A stretch of DNA of 64,000 bases, taken from positions 1 through 64,000 of the forward strand of contig NZ_PPPT01000212.1 of NCBI RefSeq assembly GCF_006483445.1. Direction: 5' to 3'. Source of the DNA: Bradyrhizobium guangdongense. Its GTDB lineage: Bacteria; Pseudomonadota; Alphaproteobacteria; Rhizobiales; Xanthobacteraceae. The position numbers and the translations under genes were made by a program. Below, piece after piece: positions 45,387-54,201 of the stretch (its first letter is position 1; each line of letters starts with the position of its first letter). Under the pieces are notes generated by a model. The model searched no databases. It saw only the letters and a program-made list of their open reading frames with translations, and was not told the origin of the DNA.

Positions 45387-46451
45387 ATGGCGCGCAATAT
45401 CCTGATCCTCGGGGCCTCCTACGGCTCCCTGCTGGGGACCAAGCTTTTGATGGCGGGTCACAACGTGACCCTGGTCTGCCGTGCCAAGACCGCCGAGCTC
45501 ATCAACCGCGACGGCACCGAGGTGCGCATCAAGCTGCGGGACGAGGCGGTGCACCGTGCGATCTTCTCGCGCAACCTGCCCGGCAAGCTCGACGCCACCA
45601 CGCCCGGCGAGGTCGACATCTCCCGCTACGACATGGTGGCACTCGCCATGCAGGAGCCACAATACACCAACCACACGGTGCGTGTGCTGATGGTCAAGAT
45701 CGCGGCCGCCGGCCTGCCCTGCCTGTCGATCATGAACATGCCGCCCCTGCCCTATCTCAAGCGCATCGCAGCGCTGAGGGACATGGACCTGGAGGAGGCC
45801 TACACCAACGCGCAGGTGTGGGAACGCTTCAAGCCCGGGCTGGTGACGCTGTGCTCGCCCGACCCGCAGGCCTTCCGTCCGCCGGAGGAAGCCGCGAACG
45901 TGCTTCACGTCGGCCTGCCGACCAATTTCAAGGCCGCGATCTTCGAGGACGAGACGCACAACAAGGTGCTGCGCGAGCTCGAGGCCGGCATCGATGCCGT
46001 GACGCTCGATGGCCAGGACGTGCCGGTGAAGCTGAAGGTGTTCGACTCGCTGTTCGTGCCGCTGGCAAAATGGTCGATGCTCTTGACCGGCAATTATCGC
46101 TGCATCACGCCGCACGAGCCGCAGTCGATCCGCGACGCCGTGCATGGCGACATCAAGCGTTCGCAGGCGATCTACGACCACGTCGATGCACTGGCCCGGC
46201 GTCTCGGCGCCGATCCGCAGGATCAGGTGCCGTTCGCAAAGTACGCCAAGGCGGCCGAGAGCCTGCTGAAACCCTCCTCGGCTGCACGCGCGGTCGCGGC
46301 CGGCGCGCCGTTCATCGAGCGCGTCGACCTCCTGGTCAAGCTGATCTCGCATCAGCTCGGTGTGCCCAATCCCGAGATCGACCGCACGGTCGAGACGGTC
46401 GACCAGAAGCTGAACGAGAAGATCGTGCAGGGCGGCTCCGGCGCGCAGTAG
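45387..46451 (+). CDS. Ketopantoate-reductase-like Rossmann protein
   Basis: A protein of 354 residues. The N-terminal NILILGASYGSLLGTKLLMAGHNVTLV is a dinucleotide-binding fold, though with GASYGS instead of the usual GxGxxG. SRYDMVALAMQEPQY and late HGDIKRSQAIYDHVDALARRL resemble PanE/ApbA-type proteins, but the protein is longer and the catalytic Lys is not confidently placed. It may act on another 2-oxo acid or be a sugar-type dehydrogenase. Confidence 0.72.
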   Translation: MARNILILGASYGSLLGTKLLMAGHNVTLVCRAKTAELINRDGTEVRIKLRDEAVHRAIFSRNLPGKLDATTPGEVDISRYDMVALAMQEPQYTNHTVRVLMVKIAAAGLPCLSIMNMPPLPYLKRIAALRDMDLEEAYTNAQVWERFKPGLVTLCSPDPQAFRPPEEAANVLHVGLPTNFKAAIFEDETHNKVLRELEAGIDAVTLDGQDVPVKLKVFDSLFVPLAKWSMLLTGNYRCITPHEPQSIRDAVHGDIKRSQAIYDHVDALARRLGADPQDQVPFAKYAKAAESLLKPSSAARAVAAGAPFIERVDLLVKLISHQLGVPNPEIDRTVETVDQKLNEKIVQGGSGAQ

Positions 46452-46472
46452 CGCGCCGGCGACATTGGGCAC

Positions 46473-46715
46473 TCATTGCGAAGATAGAATGCCGCGCGGA
46501 TCGGTCGCACGGTTGGCGGCGACGTAGTCGATCTCTTCCCGCGTCGTCCCGATATCCATCAGTTCGGCATCGCTCAGGCCACGCAGCACGCCTTGCAAGG
46601 CCTGACGTGTGCGCCATTCCACGAACGCGTCCCAGCAGGTCCTGACCAGCCCGGCGACACTGTACGTCTGGAGCCGGCCGCCTCGCAGCCCCGTCGTGTG
46701 ATAGGTCACGCTCAT
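46473..46715 (-). CDS. DUF1127 domain protein
   Basis: An 80-residue protein. The C-terminal half carries the DUF1127 pattern RQALQGVLRGLSDAELMDIGTTREEIDYVA. Such small Arg-rich proteins in alphaproteobacteria are known for RNA-linked and phosphate/stress regulation roles, but the function of this one is unknown. It is convergent with the Rossmann gene. Confidence 0.88.
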   Translation of the reverse strand: MSVTYHTTGLRGGRLQTYSVAGLVRTCWDAFVEWRTRQALQGVLRGLSDAELMDIGTTREEIDYVAANRATDPRGILSSQ

Positions 46716-46881
46716 CGTCGTTCTCCCAGGGCTCCATTCGGGCCCAGGATCACGATGCCCGGTCGCGACGAGGTGCGCTTGACAGCCGGCTTACATTTTC
46801 CTCACCGGCGGCTTACTTTTGCGGGCTGCAAGCGGTGTTCGACCACCTCCGGCGTCGGAGGCCAGCCAGGGGTTTGGCAGG

Positions 46882-48447
46882 TTGCGCTATCAGTTTGAAG
46901 CGTATGCACTCGATACCGACCTGCGTGAGCTGCGCCGCGGGGCCGATGTCGTTTCCATCGCACCGCAGGTCTTCGATCTCCTCGACTATTTGATCCGCCA
47001 CAGGGACCGGGTCGTCAGCAAGGACGACCTCATCAATGCCATCTGGAACGGGCGCAGCGTCTCCGATGCCGCACTCACGACGCGCCTGAATGTGGCGCGA
47101 ACCGCGGTTGGCGATTCCGGCGACGTACAGCGTCTGATCAAGACGCTGCCTCGCAAGGGTTTTCGCTTCGTCGGCACGGTGCGCGAAGACGGCCGGCCTT
47201 CCGGCACCGTGCCCATCCCTAACGAGCGCACAGATCTGGCGAGCCCCACGCTGGCGCTCCCGGACAAGCCGTCGATTGCGGTCTTGCCCTTTCAGAACAT
47301 GAGCGGCGATCCGGAACAGGAATACTTCGCTGACGGGATGGTCGAAGAAATCACGACCGCGCTCTCGCGGTTCAAATGGCTGTTCGTGATCGCCCGCAAT
47401 TCGAGTTTCACCTTCAAGGGCCAGGCCGTCGACATCAAGGAGGTCGGGCGCAGGCTCGGCGTGCGCTACGTGCTCGAAGGCTCGGTTCGCAAGGCGCCGG
47501 GAAAGGTCCGCATCGCCGGGCAACTGATCGATGCGGCGACGAATACGCACATCTGGGCAGACACATTCGAGCGCGACTTGACGGATATTTTCGCGCTCCA
47601 GGACGAGGTCGCAATTGCCGTCGTCTCGGCCATTCAGCCAAGACTGCTTCGGGAAGAGATCGGCATGGCGGCGCGGCGGCCGCCGGACGACCTGCGCGCC
47701 TATGATCTCCTTCTACGGGCAATGCCGCATGCCCACCGCGCGACCCGCGAAGGACTGACTGAGGCCAAGCGACTCATCCATCACGCCTTGGAGCTGGATC
47801 CCCGGCTCGGCTTCGCCGCTAGCGTTGGAAGCTTATGCCATTCGCTCTACGTCACCCTGGGCTATTCGACCGATCCGCATCTCGACCGCAAGGAAGCCAT
47901 TCGGCTCATTCGCCTCGCGCTGAGCATCGATGACAACGATCCAGGAATTCTGGCCAATGTTGCCGTCGCTTCCGCGTTCATGATCGGCGATCCCCAGGGT
48001 GAGATGGAAATGGCCGACCGATCGGTCGCCCTCAACCCGAACTCATTCGATGGGTGGCTCGGCAGGGGGTGGGTGTACCGGATTGCGGGGGAGCCGGAAG
48101 AGGCGATCCGGAGCTTTACCCGCGCCAACCGTTTGAGCCCTGTCGACCCGCAGCTGCATCGCTCCTTCATCGGCATGGCGATGGCCTTCATCGAGCTCGA
48201 ACGTTTTGACGACGCCGTCGAAGCGGCCAAAAGATCGCTTCGTCAGAACCCCACCCATTCGGCCGGGCATCGGTGTCTCGCATGCGCGCTCGCCCATCTC
48301 GGGCGTGACAAGGAGGCGCGCGAAGTGGCCGCCCAGATGCTGGAGCTCGATCCTGCCTTTACGATATCCGGATATATCGCGCGCGGCGGCCAGGCTAACG
48401 CGAAGCTCCTGATCGACGGATTCAGGAAGCTGGGTTTGCCCGAATGA
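46882..48447 (+). CDS. Winged-helix regulator fused to TPR repeats (CadC-like)
   Basis: A protein of 521 residues from TTG 46882, which has AGGGG upstream; an in-frame TTG at 46819 lacks a ribosome-binding site. Residues 1-90 are an OmpR-type winged helix (YALDTDLRELRRG, RHRDRVVSKDDLINAIW, RLIKTLPRKGFRFVG). Then follows a FlgO/TolB-like domain (IAVLPFQNMSGDPEQEYFAD), as in many adenylate-cyclase-linked TPR regulators, and TPR-like helices to the end. There is no TM segment, so it is probably a cytoplasmic DNA-binding regulator. Confidence 0.85.
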   Translation: MRYQFEAYALDTDLRELRRGADVVSIAPQVFDLLDYLIRHRDRVVSKDDLINAIWNGRSVSDAALTTRLNVARTAVGDSGDVQRLIKTLPRKGFRFVGTVREDGRPSGTVPIPNERTDLASPTLALPDKPSIAVLPFQNMSGDPEQEYFADGMVEEITTALSRFKWLFVIARNSSFTFKGQAVDIKEVGRRLGVRYVLEGSVRKAPGKVRIAGQLIDAATNTHIWADTFERDLTDIFALQDEVAIAVVSAIQPRLLREEIGMAARRPPDDLRAYDLLLRAMPHAHRATREGLTEAKRLIHHALELDPRLGFAASVGSLCHSLYVTLGYSTDPHLDRKEAIRLIRLALSIDDNDPGILANVAVASAFMIGDPQGEMEMADRSVALNPNSFDGWLGRGWVYRIAGEPEEAIRSFTRANRLSPVDPQLHRSFIGMAMAFIELERFDDAVEAAKRSLRQNPTHSAGHRCLACALAHLGRDKEAREVAAQMLELDPAFTISGYIARGGQANAKLLIDGFRKLGLPE

Positions 48448-48469
48448 GCCTCCAGGCGTCTCCCACGCG

Positions 48470-49495
48470 TCAGCTCAACCGCCGCCGCAACGTCGCCGAG
48501 GGCGTCTCGCCGAATTTTTCGCGGTAGGCGCCGGCCATGCGGCTCAGATGCGTGAAGCCGAGATCGAAGGCGATGTCGGTGATGGAGGCATCGGGCGTGG
48601 CCTGCGAGAGCCGCGCGTGGAGATTGGCGAGGCGGATGTCGAGCAGCATCTCCGAGATCGACAGGCCAAAATGCCGGCGGAAGCCGAGCTGAAGCGCGCG
48701 GATGCCGACGCCCGCGGAGGTGGCGAGTTCAACGAGATCGAGCGGCTCTTCCGCCGAGGCTTCCAGGCGATCCCGCGCGGCGCGCAAGGCGCGCGGCAGC
48801 CGCTCGGCTTTGCCTGAGAAGGTGCTGATAGCATCCGACAGGCCATGCCGCTGGCCGTTGAGAAGATGATCGAGCAGCGACTCGCGCAGATCGGCGGTCA
48901 CAGTCGCCGGTAGCTTGCCGCGCGGCCCGAGGCGTTCGGCCAGCACCAAAAGCTCCTCCAGCCTGGCCGACAGGCTGCGCGCGGCCGGCGTGCGGAGATC
49001 GACGACCGGATCGAACTCGACCGTGCCGGACGGCTTGCCCGCGAGCGCGGCGGCCCGCTGCTCCACAAGGCGGCGATCAAGCAGCAGGATGAGCTGGGCG
49101 CAGTCGGCCCACGCCATCCGCGTCGGCAGCGTCGGGGACAACAGGGACGCCGTCGTCCCAGGCGCGGTGGTGAGCTCCCGCGTGCCGGCGCGAACGCTGG
49201 CACCACCCCGCAGCGGGATCTGCAGCAGGAAAAAACCCTCCAGACAGCCGGGGTCGATCGTCACCGACCCGCCATAGGCGACGTAGTTGATGGAAAAACC
49301 GTCAAAGGCCGCGCAATTGTGCCGGGCGTAGAAGCCGGGCGCCCTCGCCTGGGCCGGCTGCAGATCGTGCGGGCAGAAGATGCGCCCGATCTGCTCGGCC
49401 GCCTCGTCGACGTCGCCGGTGGTCACGCGGGCAAACTCCGCAAGCCTGACGGCTTCGGAGCCTTTCGCGCTCATCTCCAGCTCGGTTGCGGACAT
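48470..49495 (-). CDS. AraC family transcriptional regulator
   Basis: A protein of 341 residues from ATG 49495; other starts are at 49507 and 49474. The C-terminal AraC HTH pair is clear (LDLVELATSAGVGIRALQLGF and SITDIAFDLGFTHLSRMAGAY). The N-terminal part resembles the AraC-binding-like domain 2 of regulators of the AlkS/XylS group (IDPGCLEGFFLLQIPLRGGA). It is divergent from the cupin/monooxygenase genes and is the obvious candidate regulator for them. The 180-bp divergent gap is AT-rich, with TATAAT at 49533. Confidence 0.9.
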   Translation of the reverse strand: MSATELEMSAKGSEAVRLAEFARVTTGDVDEAAEQIGRIFCPHDLQPAQARAPGFYARHNCAAFDGFSINYVAYGGSVTIDPGCLEGFFLLQIPLRGGASVRAGTRELTTAPGTTASLLSPTLPTRMAWADCAQLILLLDRRLVEQRAAALAGKPSGTVEFDPVVDLRTPAARSLSARLEELLVLAERLGPRGKLPATVTADLRESLLDHLLNGQRHGLSDAISTFSGKAERLPRALRAARDRLEASAEEPLDLVELATSAGVGIRALQLGFRRHFGLSISEMLLDIRLANLHARLSQATPDASITDIAFDLGFTHLSRMAGAYREKFGETPSATLRRRLS

Positions 49496-49677
49496 CCGGG
49501 ACCACACGTCGCGCCATGAATTATTTTAAACCTATAATACCTCCCGGCGCCCGGAAAGGGCCGTGTCGCAAAATCGTCGTGCTGCACAGCACCACGCATG
49601 GATTCGTTTTGCGGATAGACAGCCCATGGCACCTGACCGATCTTTCATTCTCGCCGGATCCAAGAGGGAGATGAGCT

Positions 49678-50127
49678 ATGGCTGCACTCGAAAAAGGCAT
49701 CACTGCAAACGGTACGGGCTACGGTGGCAAGACCTGGAATATTCTGGGTCAGGTCTATTTCCCCAAAGCCGTGACCGACTCCACCTTCGCATTCGAGACC
49801 AACAGCGACCCCGGCCAGTTCGTGCCGGTGCACATCCATCCGACCCAGGACGAGTTCATCCTGGTGCAGGAAGGCGAGCTCGACCTCAAGCTCGACGGCC
49901 AATGGGTGAAGGCCAAGGCCGGCGACCTCGTGCGCATGCCGCGCGGTATTCCGCACGGCTATTTCAACAAGTCCGACAAGCCGTGCCGCGCGCTGTTCTG
50001 GGTCTCGCCGATGCAGAAGCTGGAAGCGCTGTTCAACCAGCTCCACAATCTGACGGACCCCGCAGAGGTCGTGCGCATCTCGGCACAGCACGAAGTGGAC
50101 TTTCTGCCACCCGAAGCCAACGACTAG
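49678..50127 (+). CDS. Cupin domain protein
   Basis: A protein of 149 residues with a cupin barrel. VPVHIHPTQDEFILVQEGELDL carries the first metal-binding motif (HxH...E), and GDLVRMPRGIPHGYFNKSDKP carries the second. A metal centre is therefore expected, and an enzymatic (isomerase, dioxygenase or decarboxylase-like) or sensor role is possible. It precedes the flavin monooxygenase by 108 bp on the same strand and is likely part of the same response. Confidence 0.85.
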   Translation: MAALEKGITANGTGYGGKTWNILGQVYFPKAVTDSTFAFETNSDPGQFVPVHIHPTQDEFILVQEGELDLKLDGQWVKAKAGDLVRMPRGIPHGYFNKSDKPCRALFWVSPMQKLEALFNQLHNLTDPAEVVRISAQHEVDFLPPEAND

Positions 50128-50235
50128 GCGACGCGCCTCCGCGTCAACTCAACTCATCTCGCAAGGCCGGCGGCCGCACGTGTTGCGGCCGAACACGGTC
50201 GGCTGCGCTTCACACAACCCAAAGCGAGCAAACCC

Positions 50236-51729
50236 ATGGTCAGCCCAAAGCATGTCTGCGTGATCGGCGCCGGCGTCTCCGGTCTCGCCGCCGCCAAAGC
50301 CTTCTCGGCCCGCGGCCACAAGGTCACCATCGTCGAACGCAGCGCCGATCTCGGCGGCGTCTGGGAACCGGCGCGCTCCTATCCTGACGTGCAGACCCAG
50401 AGCCCAAAAGATCTCTATCGCTACACCGACCGCGCCATGCCGGAGGCCTATCCGGAATGGCCGACCGGCCCGCAGGTTCATGCCTATCTCGCGGACTACG
50501 CGAAGAGCCATGGCCTCACCAACATGCTGCGGCTCAACACCGGCGTTGCCGGCATGGAGCGGCGCGCCGACGGCAAGCCCGGCTGGACGCTGACGCTCAC
50601 GGACAGCCACGGCGCGTCGTCAAAGGAAGACTTCGATTTCATCGCCGTCTGCACCGGGCAGTTCAACGAGCGGCAGGAGCTGCATTGCCCCGGCGAAGCG
50701 AACTTCAAGGCCCAGGGCGGCGAGATCCTGCACTCCTCTAAATACAACGACCCCGCGATCGCAAAGGGACGCCGCATCGTCGTGCTCGGCGGATCGAAAT
50801 CCGCAACCGACATCGCGGTCAATGCGGTGAAGTCGGGCGCGCGCGAGGTCACGATCGTGTTCCGCGAGCCGGTGTGGCGCATCCCCTACTTCATCGGCGG
50901 CCTCGTCAACTTCAAGCGCATCCTCTACATCCGCGCGCAGGAGCAGATGTTCCCGGGCTGGGGCGCGAGCGCGCTGGCGCGGCTCGCACACCGTGTCACC
51001 GCGCCGCTGGTGTGGGCGAACTGGCGCGGGCTGGAGAGCCTGTTGAAGGCGCAGCTCAAGCTGAAGAAATGCAACATGGTCCCGAAGGAGCGCATCGAGG
51101 ACGGCGTCAATTGCTCGGTGCCGATCGCAACGCCCGACTTCTATCCGATGGTCGCCGACGGCCGCATCAAGGCCATCTTCGGCACCTTCGATCATTATGA
51201 AGGCAACACCATCGTGATGAGCGGCGGCCAGCGCGTCGAAGCCGACGTCGCCGTGCTCGCAATCGGCTACAAGCTCGGCGTGCCGTTCCTGCCCGAGGCC
51301 TATCGTTCAAAGCTCGTCGATGCCGACGGGCAGTACCGCCTCTACCGCCTGATCGCCAACCCTGATCTGCCCGACATGGGCTTTGTCGGCTTCAACTCGT
51401 CCTTCTGCACCGTGCTCTGCGCCGATCTCGCGGCCAACTGGCTGGTGCGCTATGCCGACGGACAATTGGCGCGGCAGCCGACGGCGCAAGCGATGCGCGA
51501 CAACATCGAGATGATGCTGCACTTCAAGCGCGTCGAGCGGCCGGCGGCGGGTGTCTATGGCGGGCTCTGCGTCGCGCCCTATCACTATCGCCACTTCGAC
51601 GAGCTGATGGCCGATATCGGCACCAGGGAATCCTCGCGCAACGGACTGGCGGAACGCTTCCTGCCGCCGGACGCGGATGCCTATGCGCGCTATCTGGCCT
51701 CGGCGCCGCAGTACAAGGCGGCGGCATAG
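50236..51729 (+). CDS. Flavin-containing monooxygenase
   Basis: A 497-residue FAD/NADPH monooxygenase. CVIGAGVSGLAAAKAFSARG is the FAD motif; AQGGEILHSSKYNDP is the FMO/BVMO identifying-type stretch; IVVLGGSKSATDIAVNAV is the NADPH motif. It probably oxygenates a heteroatom or a ketone. With the preceding cupin and the divergent AraC gene it forms a small inducible catabolic or detoxification unit. Its stop codon TAG is the first part of a dispersed repeat. Confidence 0.92.
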   Translation: MVSPKHVCVIGAGVSGLAAAKAFSARGHKVTIVERSADLGGVWEPARSYPDVQTQSPKDLYRYTDRAMPEAYPEWPTGPQVHAYLADYAKSHGLTNMLRLNTGVAGMERRADGKPGWTLTLTDSHGASSKEDFDFIAVCTGQFNERQELHCPGEANFKAQGGEILHSSKYNDPAIAKGRRIVVLGGSKSATDIAVNAVKSGAREVTIVFREPVWRIPYFIGGLVNFKRILYIRAQEQMFPGWGASALARLAHRVTAPLVWANWRGLESLLKAQLKLKKCNMVPKERIEDGVNCSVPIATPDFYPMVADGRIKAIFGTFDHYEGNTIVMSGGQRVEADVAVLAIGYKLGVPFLPEAYRSKLVDADGQYRLYRLIANPDLPDMGFVGFNSSFCTVLCADLAANWLVRYADGQLARQPTAQAMRDNIEMMLHFKRVERPAAGVYGGLCVAPYHYRHFDELMADIGTRESSRNGLAERFLPPDADAYARYLASAPQYKAAA

Positions 51730-51804
51730 AGCATGATCCGGAAAAGTGCGCAGCGGTTTTCCCTCGCGACAAACGCGGAACGCGTTTGCGCGGAGATCAT
51801 GCTC
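51727..51804. repeat. Rhizobiales dispersed repeat, family D (TAGAGCATGATCCGG type)
   Basis: Starts with the TAG stop of the monooxygenase gene (TAGAGCATGATCCGGAAAAG) and ends GATCATGCTC. The outer arms GAGCATGATC/GATCATGCTC pair, with an inner CGCGTT/AACGCG pair. It resembles elements widely spread in rhizobial genomes and is related to 14231-14329. Confidence 0.85.
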
Positions 51805-51816
51805 AATCAAGGAGCT

Positions 51817-51847
51817 AAAGCGCGATGACGATTCTCATCGCGCTTTT
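51817..51847. terminator. Hairpin terminator
   Basis: The stem AAAGCGCGATG / CATCGCGCTTT with a short loop is followed by TT. The A-run before the stem and the T-run after it would allow termination in both directions between the monooxygenase and the convergent zinc-ribbon gene. Confidence 0.75.
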
Positions 51848-51867
51848 GAGGCGGAAAACGTCTCCGC

Positions 51868-52095
51868 CTACATCTGCGAGACGCCCCAGCGCCTGCCGAA
51901 CACCGGCGGGCGCGACTGGATGGCCTTCCAGTCGAAGAAGTGATGATTGTCGGCCCAGGCATGAACCTCGGCCTTGCAGACGCTGCATCTGAAGCTGCCG
52001 GAGTGCTTTTCGGTGTGCTCCTCCTTTGTCGCGCTGTAGTTCATCCCGCAGCGCGGGCAGGCAAACTCTTCGATCGTCCATAAGCTGTTGGCCAT
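51868..52095 (-). CDS. Small zinc-ribbon protein
   Basis: A protein of 75 residues from ATG 52095. Two CxxC pairs (FACPRCGMNY and FRCSVCKAEV) with an intervening Thr/Lys-rich loop suggest a zinc ribbon. The end (ADNHHFFDWKAIQS) is aromatic. It is probably a nucleic-acid or protein-interaction adaptor; function unknown. The gap up to 52365 holds a perfect TAACGGCCGTTA palindrome at 52198-52209. Confidence 0.75.
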   Translation of the reverse strand: MANSLWTIEEFACPRCGMNYSATKEEHTEKHSGSFRCSVCKAEVHAWADNHHFFDWKAIQSRPPVFGRRWGVSQM

Positions 52096-52364
52096 GCGAC
52101 TAATTTCTGCAGTTGAACTCTGCATTTGAGGGAACACTGGGGCAAAGCCTAATCAGTGCCGCTTTCGTGCCGGTAAACTATCGCACGGAGATTCGGTTAA
52201 CGGCCGTTAGCCCTGTCTGGCGCCGGAAACCTGAGGTGCGGCGTTGCTGACCGTGCTGCCGACCTGGCGTCGGGTTCCCCCTGTCAATCTGCCCCCTTTG
52301 GCGGGGGTGCAAGACGGGCCGGCTTTGTTACACTCGCGGCCATTCCTGAGCGAGGTCCCCCTGC

Positions 52365-53978
52365 GTGACGCGCCCTTGCAATGTCCTGATGCTCTATCCG
52401 CTGTTTGTCGCGGACTCCTTCTGGAGCTTTGGCGAATCCTGCAAGCTGATGGGCGTTCGCCGTCCTGCGGCTCCGCTTGGGTTGATCACAGTGGCCGCGA
52501 TGCTGCCGCGCGACTGGACCGTGCGGCTGATCGACTGCAACACGGCGGAGCTTTGTGACGACGATCTCGCCTGGGCCGACATCGTCTTCACCGGCGGCAT
52601 GTTTCCGCAACAGGCCGATACGCTGCGCCTGATCGAGCTTTGCCGCGCGCGCGGTACGCCCGTTGTCGTCGGCGGCCCCGATCCGACGTCGAGCCCGCAC
52701 ATCTACGAGCTTGCCGACTTCCGGGTGCTCGGCGAGGCCGAAAGCGTCATCGACGACTTCGTGGCGGCCTGGGAGAGCGGCGCGCGATCCGGTGTCTTCA
52801 CCGCGCCAAAATTCCAGGCCGACGTCACCAAAACACCGGTGCCGCGCTTCGACCTCTTGAGGCCTGAAGACTATCTCTATCTCGGCGTCCAGTACTCGCG
52901 CGGCTGCCCCTTCACCTGCGAGTTCTGCGACATCATCGAGCTCTACGGACGGGTGCCGCGAACCAAGACGACGCCGCAGATGCTGGCCGAGCTCGATGCG
53001 CTCTACGCGATGGGCTATCGCGGCCATCTCGACTTCGTCGACGACAATTTCATCGGCAACAAGAAATCGCTGCGGCTGTTCCTGCCGGTGCTCGCCGAGT
53101 GGCAGCGCGCCCATGATTATCCGTTCGAGCTCTCGACGGAGGCCTCGGTCAACCTCGCCGACGATCCGGAGCTCCTGAACCTGATGGCCGACGCGAACTT
53201 TTTCGCCGTCTTCGTCGGCATCGAAAGTCCGGACCCGGCGACGCTGGTCGCGATGCGCAAGAAGCAGAATACCAGGCGCAACATCGCCGAAAGCATCCAC
53301 AAGATCTACGCCGCCGGAATGCTGGTGACCGCCGGCTTCATCGTCGGCTTCGACAGCGAGAAGGTGTCGATGGCAGATGCCATGATCGACTTTATCGAGG
53401 AGGCGGCGATACCCGTCTGCATGGTCGGCCTGCTCTTTGCGTTGCCGAACACACAGCTCACGCGGCGTCTCGCCCGCGAAGGCCGGCTGCATGCGAACCA
53501 TGATCTGGCCTTGCCAAGCGCCAGCGGCGACCAGTGCACCGCCGGTATCAATTTCGATCCAGCGCGCCCGATGCGGGACATCTTGACCGATTACAAGACG
53601 GTGCTCGCGACCATCTATCGTCCGGATATCTATGCCAGCCGCATCGACCGGCTGATGACGTTGCTCGACCGCTCGCGGCAACGGCCCGAATTGCCCGAAG
53701 GCGACGTCCGCACAAAGGTCCGCGCGCTCGAGACCGTGCATCGTGTGACGTCGGCGATCCCCGAGGCGCACGGTCCGTTCTGGAAAACCTTCCTCGCCTG
53801 CGCCAAGCGCGACTCTTCCTCAGCCCGCATCGCAGTCGCCATGATCGCGGCCTATGCCCATCTCGGCCCGTTCGCGCGCCGCGTGGTGGAGGCGATCGAC
53901 GTCCGGCTTGCGGCGCTGGATGAGACGGTGCCCGGCGCAACGGCTCCGAACCATCACGCGGCGCACACGCCGAACTAG
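52365..53978 (+). CDS. B12-binding radical SAM protein, orphan
   Basis: A 537-residue protein of the B12-dependent radical SAM class, with a GTG start preceded by GAGG. The N-terminal cobalamin-binding fold (LMLYPLFVADSFWSF, then DIVFTGGMFPQQADTL and VVVGGPDPTSSPHIYEL) is followed by the radical SAM CxxxCxxC in SRGCPFTCEFCDIIELYGR and a DUF4070-like C-terminal region. The arrangement resembles the HpnJ/HpnP hopanoid enzymes and B12-dependent methylases, but the N-terminal pattern differs from HpnP. It stands alone. The substrate is unknown. Confidence 0.88.
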   Translation: MTRPCNVLMLYPLFVADSFWSFGESCKLMGVRRPAAPLGLITVAAMLPRDWTVRLIDCNTAELCDDDLAWADIVFTGGMFPQQADTLRLIELCRARGTPVVVGGPDPTSSPHIYELADFRVLGEAESVIDDFVAAWESGARSGVFTAPKFQADVTKTPVPRFDLLRPEDYLYLGVQYSRGCPFTCEFCDIIELYGRVPRTKTTPQMLAELDALYAMGYRGHLDFVDDNFIGNKKSLRLFLPVLAEWQRAHDYPFELSTEASVNLADDPELLNLMADANFFAVFVGIESPDPATLVAMRKKQNTRRNIAESIHKIYAAGMLVTAGFIVGFDSEKVSMADAMIDFIEEAAIPVCMVGLLFALPNTQLTRRLAREGRLHANHDLALPSASGDQCTAGINFDPARPMRDILTDYKTVLATIYRPDIYASRIDRLMTLLDRSRQRPELPEGDVRTKVRALETVHRVTSAIPEAHGPFWKTFLACAKRDSSSARIAVAMIAAYAHLGPFARRVVEAIDVRLAALDETVPGATAPNHHAAHTPN

Positions 53979-54201
53979 GCAACTGCGGCGCATGGGCCGC
54001 CTTTGACACAATTCTGGTCGATCGTGCACGGGCTGAAAGGGGATTCGCCCTGCGCGTTGACAAATCTGTCACAAGCCACGCGGTTCTTTGCGGTGCAAGG
54101 CGCCGCGCTGCCATGGCTATGGTGTTCCACGGCTCGCGGTTTGTTGCTATCAAATCCGCTGGAGACCTGCCGCAGGCATACAACATACGGGGGCCACCGC
54201 G

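Noticed and set aside
49510-49540. Promoter with TATAAT in the AraC/cupin gap
   Set aside because: The TATAAT at 49533 has no matching -35 at 16-18 bp, so only an AT-rich control region can be claimed.
52198-52209. Perfect palindrome TAACGGCCGTTA as an operator
   Set aside because: Too short and single to claim a binding site without a second copy or a known regulator.
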